A DNA stretch of 47,581 bases from Bradyrhizobium sp. BR 10289 (GTDB lineage Bacteria; Pseudomonadota; Alphaproteobacteria; Rhizobiales; Xanthobacteraceae). The notes below the pieces were generated by a model that saw nothing but the letters and a program-made list of their open reading frames with translations, was not told where the DNA came from and searched no databases. The stretch spans positions 1 to 47,581 of the forward strand of contig NZ_JACOFR010000040.1 in assembly GCF_019455385.1 (NCBI RefSeq). Reading direction: 5' to 3'. This document shows, piece by piece, positions 43,135-47,581 of the stretch. The position numbers and the translations under genes were made by a program. Numbering within the stretch: position 1 is the stretch's first letter; every line of letters starts with the position of its first letter.

Positions 43135-44520
43135 TCATCGCGCTTTGCCGTCCTCCCCAAACCGCCGCGCCAGCGCCATCAGCACCACAAATGTCGCGAC
43201 CCACACCATGCGCGCGCCATAGCGATCGTGCGGGCCGGAGATGACGGCGCAGATGAAGGCGTTGCCGAGCAGCGCCAGCGTCACGGTCGCCGCCAGCAGC
43301 GTCAGATCGTCCAGTCGGCGCTTTGCCAGCGCATGGCCGAGCACCGCGACCAGCGCCAGCAGCGAGGCGAGCGCGACCGGCACGTGCAGCCAGTTGATGA
43401 CGGTGAAGTCGAGCTGCCAGTTCTGCTGCCGCGCCGCCCGCATCGGCGCGGCTTGGGCCGGGATATAGCGCTCGATGATGCCGCGGGTGTGCGGAATCCA
43501 GCCATTGGTGCCTTCGCCGGTCGCCACACGCAGCAATTGCTGGCCCATGGCCCTCAGCGCCGCGCCAGCCTGCCAGGCCGGATAGTCTTTGAGCGATTGC
43601 ACCACGATGGTGCCCATCTCGTCGTTCATGCCATCGAACCGGCCGAGCGTGTTGAACATGCTGTGGCCCCACAAAAATTCGTCGGCGGTCGCCGGCAATT
43701 CGTCGCGATAGGGGCAGAGCTTGAGGTTTTCGCGCGGGCAGTGGTCGTTGAGGAAGCGCGCGACGATGCCGTCCTGCATCATGCGGCCGAAGGCGACGCC
43801 AGTGCCGCCTGGCGTCCAGGCCCATTGGCCCGACAGCGCGTGGTTCGCTGACACCAGCATCAGCCCACCGGCGACGATGGTCAGGCTCGCCTGCGTCAAT
43901 CCGGCGAGGGGCAGGCGAGGTCCGAGCAACGGCCGCATCATCCAGCCGGCAACGCAGAGCCCGAACAGCACGCCAAGCGTGGCGCTGTGGGTCGCAGCGG
44001 CAAAGGCGGTGAAGACGAACAGCGAGATCTTTTCAAGCGTCGAAATTCGCTGCCCGCCGACGACCAGCAGGAACAGCGACAGGATCGAGAGCCCGGCAAA
44101 AATGTCGGTGAGCAGCATGCTCGCGAGCCAGGGCAGCGCGGTCGACACGATCAGGACCAGGCTGATGGCGACGAAGCGGGACGTCTGCATCAGGCCGAGC
44201 ACGCGCAAGGTCAGCTGCAGCAGCCACAGCGTCACCAGCGACTGCGCCGCGATGTTGATCCAGAAGCCGAAAGCCTCGCCATAGTGCAGATAGAGGCCGA
44301 ACACGGTGGAGCGGCTGGGGACGAGATAGCCCTCGTACCAGCGCGCCAGATAGCCCCCGGTATCCCATTGCAACAGCGGATAGCCGTTCCAGAGCGCCGG
44401 CGCGATCATCAGGAGGGGCAGGGTGAGAGCGGCGAGCCACAGCCAGAAGCTCTCCGCGGCGCGCACGCGCAAATGGTCCGTGGTGGTGGTCAAATCCGCT
44501 CCGTCGTCGCTCGCGACCAT
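43135..44520 (-). CDS. Polytopic membrane protein, probable GT-C-type sugar transferase
   Basis: This 461-residue membrane protein has about ten hydrophobic segments. After the first, the loop WNGYPLLQWDTGGYLARWYEG carries an acidic residue placed as in GT-C glycosyltransferases. A large middle loop has HCPRENLKLCPYRDELPATADEFLWG, with two cysteines that might pair in the periplasm. The reading frame runs to 44697, but I choose the ATG at 44520 because the first 59 residues of the longer form look non-coding. It lies divergent from cysE. I know similar rhizobial hypotheticals but no tested function. Confidence 0.7.
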   Translation of the reverse strand: MVASDDGADLTTTTDHLRVRAAESFWLWLAALTLPLLMIAPALWNGYPLLQWDTGGYLARWYEGYLVPSRSTVFGLYLHYGEAFGFWINIAAQSLVTLWLLQLTLRVLGLMQTSRFVAISLVLIVSTALPWLASMLLTDIFAGLSILSLFLLVVGGQRISTLEKISLFVFTAFAAATHSATLGVLFGLCVAGWMMRPLLGPRLPLAGLTQASLTIVAGGLMLVSANHALSGQWAWTPGGTGVAFGRMMQDGIVARFLNDHCPRENLKLCPYRDELPATADEFLWGHSMFNTLGRFDGMNDEMGTIVVQSLKDYPAWQAGAALRAMGQQLLRVATGEGTNGWIPHTRGIIERYIPAQAAPMRAARQQNWQLDFTVINWLHVPVALASLLALVAVLGHALAKRRLDDLTLLAATVTLALLGNAFICAVISGPHDRYGARMVWVATFVVLMALARRFGEDGKAR

Positions 44521-44782
44521 GCCCGCAATAAGGGTCGGCAGAGAATTCACCAATAGTTTGACGCGGTCCGGCTTGAATTTGCCAAAACCCTGACCACTTT
44601 TAGCCAACCTTGCCGTCTGGGGGCGTCCTGGGAAACCGTTGTGTTTCAACGCGTTGGCTTGCTTTCGCGGGGCAAGGCCCTGTTCACTCTCAGGCAAGCC
44701 CGTCAGGACTTTGTCGCCTAGACTGTGTTATAGAGCCAACAAAACCGGCCCATTCGAAGAGCAGATCCCAGAGAGAAAATCC

Positions 44783-45607
44783 ATGGCAGTGCATCAGGTC
44801 AATCCGGGAGGAAAGCTCGCAACGCTCGACCCGATCTGGGATCGGATCCGCGGCGAAGCGGAGGACATCGTCCATCGCGAGCCCGAGCTTGCGACCTTCA
44901 TCTATTCGACGGTGCTGCATCACAGCCGCCTGGAAGATTCGGTGGTGCATCGCGTCGCCGACCGGCTCGATCATTCCGCGCTGTCGGGCGATCTGGTGCG
45001 CCAGACCTATGACGAGGCGCTGCGCGACGATCCCGACCTCGGCAACGCCTTCCGCGCCGATCTCGTCGCCGTCTACGACCGCGATCCCGCGACCTCGCGC
45101 TTCATCGATCCCTTGCTCTACTTCAAGGGTTTTCACGCCATCCAGACCCATCGCCTCGCGCACTGGCTCTACCTCAAGGGCCGCAAGGACTTTGCGTATT
45201 ACCTGCAGAGCCGGGCGTCGGCGGTGTTCCAGACCGACATCAATCCTGCCGCGCGCATCGGCCGCGGCATCTTCCTCGACCATGCCACCGGCTTCGTCTG
45301 CGGCGAGACGGCCGTGATCGAGGACGACGTCTCGATCCTGCACGGCGTCACGTTAGGGGGCACCGGCAAGGAGAACGAGGACCGTCATCCGAAGATTCGC
45401 CACGGCGTGCTGATCGGCGCCGGTGCAAAGATCCTCGGCAATATCGAGATCGGCCATTGCGCGCGCATCGCAGCCGGCTCGGTCGTGGTCAAGCCCGTGC
45501 CACACAACGTCACGGTCGCCGGCGTGCCCGCCAAGATCGTCGGCGAGGCCGGCTGCGCCGAGCCGTCGCGCACCATGGATCAGATGATCAACGCCATGGG
45601 GCTTTGA
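44783..45607 (+). CDS. cysE: Serine O-acetyltransferase
   Basis: This enzyme acetylates serine with acetyl-CoA to O-acetylserine, the first step of cysteine synthesis. It has 274 residues. The N-terminal helical domain ends near residue 140, and a left-handed beta-helix follows. The catalytic residues align with E. coli CysE: Asp152 (TDINPAA), His167 (LDHATG) and His202 (DRHPKIR). The GVTLGGTGK segment binds acetyl-CoA. I start at MAVHQVNPGG with GAGAG upstream. Feedback inhibition by cysteine acts at the active site in the family. Several hairpins follow its stop. Confidence 0.96.
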   Translation: MAVHQVNPGGKLATLDPIWDRIRGEAEDIVHREPELATFIYSTVLHHSRLEDSVVHRVADRLDHSALSGDLVRQTYDEALRDDPDLGNAFRADLVAVYDRDPATSRFIDPLLYFKGFHAIQTHRLAHWLYLKGRKDFAYYLQSRASAVFQTDINPAARIGRGIFLDHATGFVCGETAVIEDDVSILHGVTLGGTGKENEDRHPKIRHGVLIGAGAKILGNIEIGHCARIAAGSVVVKPVPHNVTVAGVPAKIVGEAGCAEPSRTMDQMINAMGL

Positions 45608-45611
45608 GCTC

Positions 45612-45660
45612 GCGCATGATCCGGAAAAGTGCGAAGCGGTTTTCCGGAAAGATCATGCGC
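45612..45660. repeat. Palindromic repeat of the gcgcatgatc family
   Basis: Arms gcgcatgatc (45612-45621) and gatcatgcgc (45651-45660) are exact reverse complements, with inner arms cggaaaa and ttttccg. This is a widespread intergenic element type in Bradyrhizobium, as far as I can recall. It lies 5 bases after the cysE stop. Confidence 0.8.
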
Positions 45661-45671
45661 AAACAACAACC

Positions 45672-45733
45672 TAAAGCGCGATGACGATTCTTCCCAATCT
45701 CATCGCGCTTTAAGGGCCGGATTCTCCGGCCCT
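45672..45733 (+). terminator. Two consecutive hairpins after cysE
   Basis: A perfect 13-bp stem (taaagcgcgatga, 45672-45684, with tcatcgcgcttta, 45700-45712) is followed immediately by a 9-bp stem (agggccgga, 45713-45721, with tccggccct, 45725-45733). Neither is followed by a long T-tract, but the stacked hairpins would end the cysE transcript or protect its 3' end. Confidence 0.6.
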
Positions 45734-45824
45734 GTTCGTCCCCAAATTCTTTGGCAATTCATGCTGGCGGTTCGCCGCGTCTCGTCCTAAAAGCCCGCCA
45801 GCCAATTTCGATCGGAGACTTGCC

Positions 45825-46043
45825 GTGGACGTCAAAGAAGTCAGAAAGCTGGACGCGTATCTGAAGCGCGTATTCGGCAATCCCAAGATCCGCGTCGTGC
45901 CGCGGCCGAAGAAGGATGATTCCGCCGAGGTCTATATCGGCGAGGAGTTCATCGGCGTTCTGTTCGTCGACGACGAGGACGATGATCGCTCGTTCCAGTT
46001 CCAGATGGCGATCCTCGAAGACGATCTCGTCGACCAGGAATAG
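45825..46043 (+). CDS. DUF3126 family small protein
   Basis: The 72-residue acidic protein opens MDVKEVRKLDAYLKRVFG and contains RVVPRPKKDDSAEVYIGEEF and a poly-acidic DDEDDD stretch. This is the DUF3126 family of alphaproteobacteria, often beside cysE. The start is GTG with GGAG upstream. It is soluble and has no known activity. It follows cysE on the same strand but two hairpins separate them. Role unknown. Confidence 0.88.
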   Translation: MDVKEVRKLDAYLKRVFGNPKIRVVPRPKKDDSAEVYIGEEFIGVLFVDDEDDDRSFQFQMAILEDDLVDQE

Positions 46044-46056
46044 TTCGGCGCCTTCC

Positions 46057-46132
46057 GTGTCCCGGACGCGCTGCAGCCTAGGCGATGCGTAGCATCGTCC
46101 GGCAACGCTGCTGCGCAGCGTCCGGGGCACGC
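46057..46132. repeat. Imperfect palindrome (gtgtcccggacgc family)
   Basis: The left arm gtgtcccggacgcgctgcag and right arm ctgcgcagcgtccggggcac are nearly reverse complementary with a few mismatches. An inner dyad gcgatgcgtagcatcg lies between. A rhizobial intergenic element by look. Confidence 0.65.
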
Positions 46133-46166
46133 ACCGGAAAATCGAGGCGCGCTCTCTCCACACCGT

Positions 46167-46235
46167 CATTGCGAGCGCAGCGAAGCAATCCAGAGATCTT
46201 TCCGCGGAGGGTTTCTTCGCGTTGCTCGCAATGAC
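46167..46235. repeat. Degenerate copy of the cattgcgagcg palindrome
   Basis: The left arm (46167-46193) matches the arm at 7410-7436 with one change. The right arm is partly decayed (gttgctcgcaatgac, 46221-46235). It shows that the 7410-7484 element belongs to a dispersed family within this genome. Confidence 0.75.
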
Positions 46236-46336
46236 AGTTGATGGACCGGAGGCAGTTGCCACCTCGGCCCTTCTACTTTCTTCGCGAGAATACGCACTTC
46301 GAAAGAGAAGAGCGCTGAATTTCAAAGCGGCGGCAA

Positions 46337-46699
46337 CTAACGCATCGATTTCTTGCCCGTCTTCGCGGGCGTCTTTCTTGCAGCCTTCTTTGCGGACTGC
46401 GCACGCTTAGCCGACTTTTTTGGAGCGGCTTTTTTCGCGGTCTTCTTCGGGGCCTTCGCACGTCGCTTGGCAGCATTTTGGGAGGGGGATGCTCCCTTCC
46501 TGGCCCTTGCCGACACTCTCTTGTTGACTCTTAGAGGGGCAGGACCGCGTTTGGTTCGCCTAAGTGGAATCGGACGGGCCGCTGCGCCCGTGGCTTCTGG
46601 TAGGTAGACCTGCTCGTTTGTTGTTGCTGCGACCGCTGCCGGATCTGGCCTGAGCGTCTCCGCGGCCGCTGAGGTGGCAGCGTCCACGATGTTTGCCAC
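46337..46699 (-). CDS. Histone H1-like Ala/Lys-rich basic protein
   Basis: The 120-residue protein has a mixed N-terminal part (ANIVDAATSAAAETLRPDP) and a strongly basic C-terminal half with repeats of AKK, PKK and KKA (KRRAKAPKKTAKKAAPKKSA). This resembles bacterial histone H1-like and other AK-rich nucleoid proteins, which bind DNA non-specifically through a disordered tail. The start is GTG with AGGA about ten bases upstream. Low complexity makes homology hard to judge. DNA compaction is inferred from composition only. Confidence 0.7.
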   Translation of the reverse strand: MANIVDAATSAAAETLRPDPAAVAATTNEQVYLPEATGAAARPIPLRRTKRGPAPLRVNKRVSARARKGASPSQNAAKRRAKAPKKTAKKAAPKKSAKRAQSAKKAARKTPAKTGKKSMR

Positions 46700-46746
46700 C
46701 GTGTCTGAATCCTAGGGTGCGTACTCATAAAATCTGCCGCTGAGAG

Positions 46747-46860
46747 TAGGCGTACCTGATGTCCGCTTGTCCTCCAGCAGCGGCGCGAAGGCGGACGTTG
46801 TCGGACTTCCGAGATGGGCCAGAAGCGGACTTTGACCGGGACGGCGTCCAAAGACAGCTC
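46747..46860. repeat. Probable dispersed rhizobial repeat fragment
   Basis: The stretch has tgatgtccgcttgtcctcc, then ggcggacgttgtcgg, and gatgggccagaagcggac. Part of it recurs at 47528-47572 (gatgggccagaagcagac, gaagcggacaaac). It carries a spurious open frame of a type I have seen annotated in many rhizobial genomes. No gene is supported. Confidence 0.45.
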
Positions 46861-46920
46861 AAGGCAAGAGCGGAAGTCGGCCGATTACGGCACGGATCGC
46901 CGTGAGTGCGAAAGCCCTAA

Positions 46921-47337
46921 TCATTTCGCGTCCTTCTGAACTTTGGCCACGCCGGTCAAGATCTGATAAGCGCGCACCCGCATGAGGGAAACGCCATATT
47001 CTACGGCCCTCTCATCCTCGGCGCTCCACTGCTTGTTCGGGTTCGCGCCGCGCATAGTTTCTATGACCGCTTGGCGGGCTTTTTGCGCCTCCTCCGGGCA
47101 AGCACTGGCGAGTATCTTCCTAAATTCGGTCTCCGACAGATTGATCTGCTTCGCTTTTTCCACTTGGATGAGCAAGCAATCCAAGAAAGCCGCTCCAGCC
47201 TTCGCCCCAAGTGTGTTTCGTGCACCCTCGGCCGCCTTTTTGGCAGCTTCACTCGCCGCAAGAGCATGCGAAGCGTTTGCGATCGAGACGGCTGCTGCAA
47301 GCAGAAGCACTGTTTTCAGATCAGCGATGCCCAACAT
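46921..47337 (-). CDS. Small exported protein of unknown function
   Basis: The 138-residue product begins with a signal peptide (hydrophobic core TVLLLAAAVSIANA, cleavage near ALA-ASEAAK). The mature part is helical with two cysteines (FLDCLLIQ and ASACPEEA) and the segment NLSETEFRKILASACPEEAQKARQAV. I choose the ATG at 47337; a longer form in the same frame to 47445 would hide the signal peptide behind 36 residues. Similar secreted proteins are known as hypotheticals in Bradyrhizobium. Function unknown. Confidence 0.72.
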   Translation of the reverse strand: MLGIADLKTVLLLAAAVSIANASHALAASEAAKKAAEGARNTLGAKAGAAFLDCLLIQVEKAKQINLSETEFRKILASACPEEAQKARQAVIETMRGANPNKQWSAEDERAVEYGVSLMRVRAYQILTGVAKVQKDAK

Positions 47338-47445
47338 ACTTTCGTTCCATTTTGGGTGCCCACGGACCAAACGGATGCTCTCGTAACATGAATAGATTGC
47401 TAAGAGGCATCGGGGCTCAGAGAGCGAATGACTGCTCTGGGTCAA

Positions 47446-47581
47446 TCGCGACGGTCGGGCCCGGTTTAAGTTAGGTCCGGTCTACCTCCGTCTGCCGACA
47501 TATCCTTGGGCTTGGGCTGCGGCAGCGATGGGCCAGAAGCAGACTCCGGCCGCGTCCCGAAGCGGACAAACAAGTAAATTT
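47446..47581. repeat. Probable dispersed repeat at the window's right edge
   Basis: No gene is supported. The right part shares gatgggccagaagc and the gcggaca motif with 46747-46860. The element probably continues beyond the window. Confidence 0.35.

Noticed and set aside
45759..46325. Minus-strand frame across the DUF3126 gene
   Set aside because: Covers the palindromic repeats and runs antisense to a conserved small protein.
46531..46851. Minus-strand frame with KVRFWPISEVRQR
   Set aside because: It lies in a probable dispersed repeat, overlaps the H1-like gene start and resembles spurious frames common in rhizobial annotation.

Overview
The window reads as chromosomal DNA of a high-GC alphaproteobacterium, most likely Bradyrhizobium or a close relative. 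The evidence is the strong third-position GC, a CysE followed by a small DUF3126-type protein, an NDUFS6-like zinc-finger protein, an Anbu-type operon, and several families of intergenic palindromes of the kind scattered through rhizobial genomes. This genus assignment rests on recognition and was not tested by a search. No phage, integrase, transposase, rRNA or CRISPR array is visible. There is one tRNA, tRNA-Leu(UAA).

Layout. (1) 1-5816, minus strand: a putative six-gene operon. It holds a circularly permuted ATP-grasp protein, an alpha-E protein, a transglutaminase-like protease, an acyl-CoA-dehydrogenase-fold flavoprotein, an AhpD-like protein and the proteasome-like peptidase Anbu, which is cut by the window edge. 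(2) 6095-11064: housekeeping and metabolic genes: a CinA-type MoCF protein, xanthine phosphoribosyltransferase, a conserved protein of unknown function, a stand-alone MetE catalytic domain with a small exported partner, a DsbA-fold isomerase and a quinone oxidoreductase. (3) 11169-26691: a large catabolic locus. It has a crotonase, an amidase, an M20 amidohydrolase, an MlrC-type protein, a complete peptide ABC transporter (fused ATPases and two permeases), a DadA-like FAD oxidoreductase behind a tandem glycine riboswitch, a CPG2-like M20 peptidase, and two tandem paralogous substrate-binding proteins transcribed divergently. (4) 26928-36140: several polytopic membrane proteins related to lipid-linked sugar transferases, an MFS exporter, and a low-GC insertion (30.3-31.37 kb) that has decapitated an enoyl-CoA hydratase gene. 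(5) 36389-47337: tRNA-Leu, a lipoprotein, an FAD monooxygenase with a zinc-finger protein, an alpha/beta hydrolase whose 3' end recurs 1.7 kb downstream around a LysR/DUF1330 module, cysE, a histone-H1-like basic protein and small exported proteins.

How the genes work together (inference). The locus in part 3 looks like an import-and-dismantle route for peptides or N-acylated amino acids: binding proteins and ABC transporter bring the substrate in, the M20, MlrC and amidase enzymes cleave it, and the DadA-like oxidase acts on a released amino acid. The glycine riboswitch suggests that glycine, or a compound giving glycine, is the signal. The Anbu operon is predicted from published comparative genomics to form and break amide or peptide bonds. 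Here it carries an extra redox pair that I do not recognise as a usual member.

Limits. All assignments come from reading motifs and family resemblance. Start codons were chosen from visible ribosome-binding sites and are noted where uncertain.
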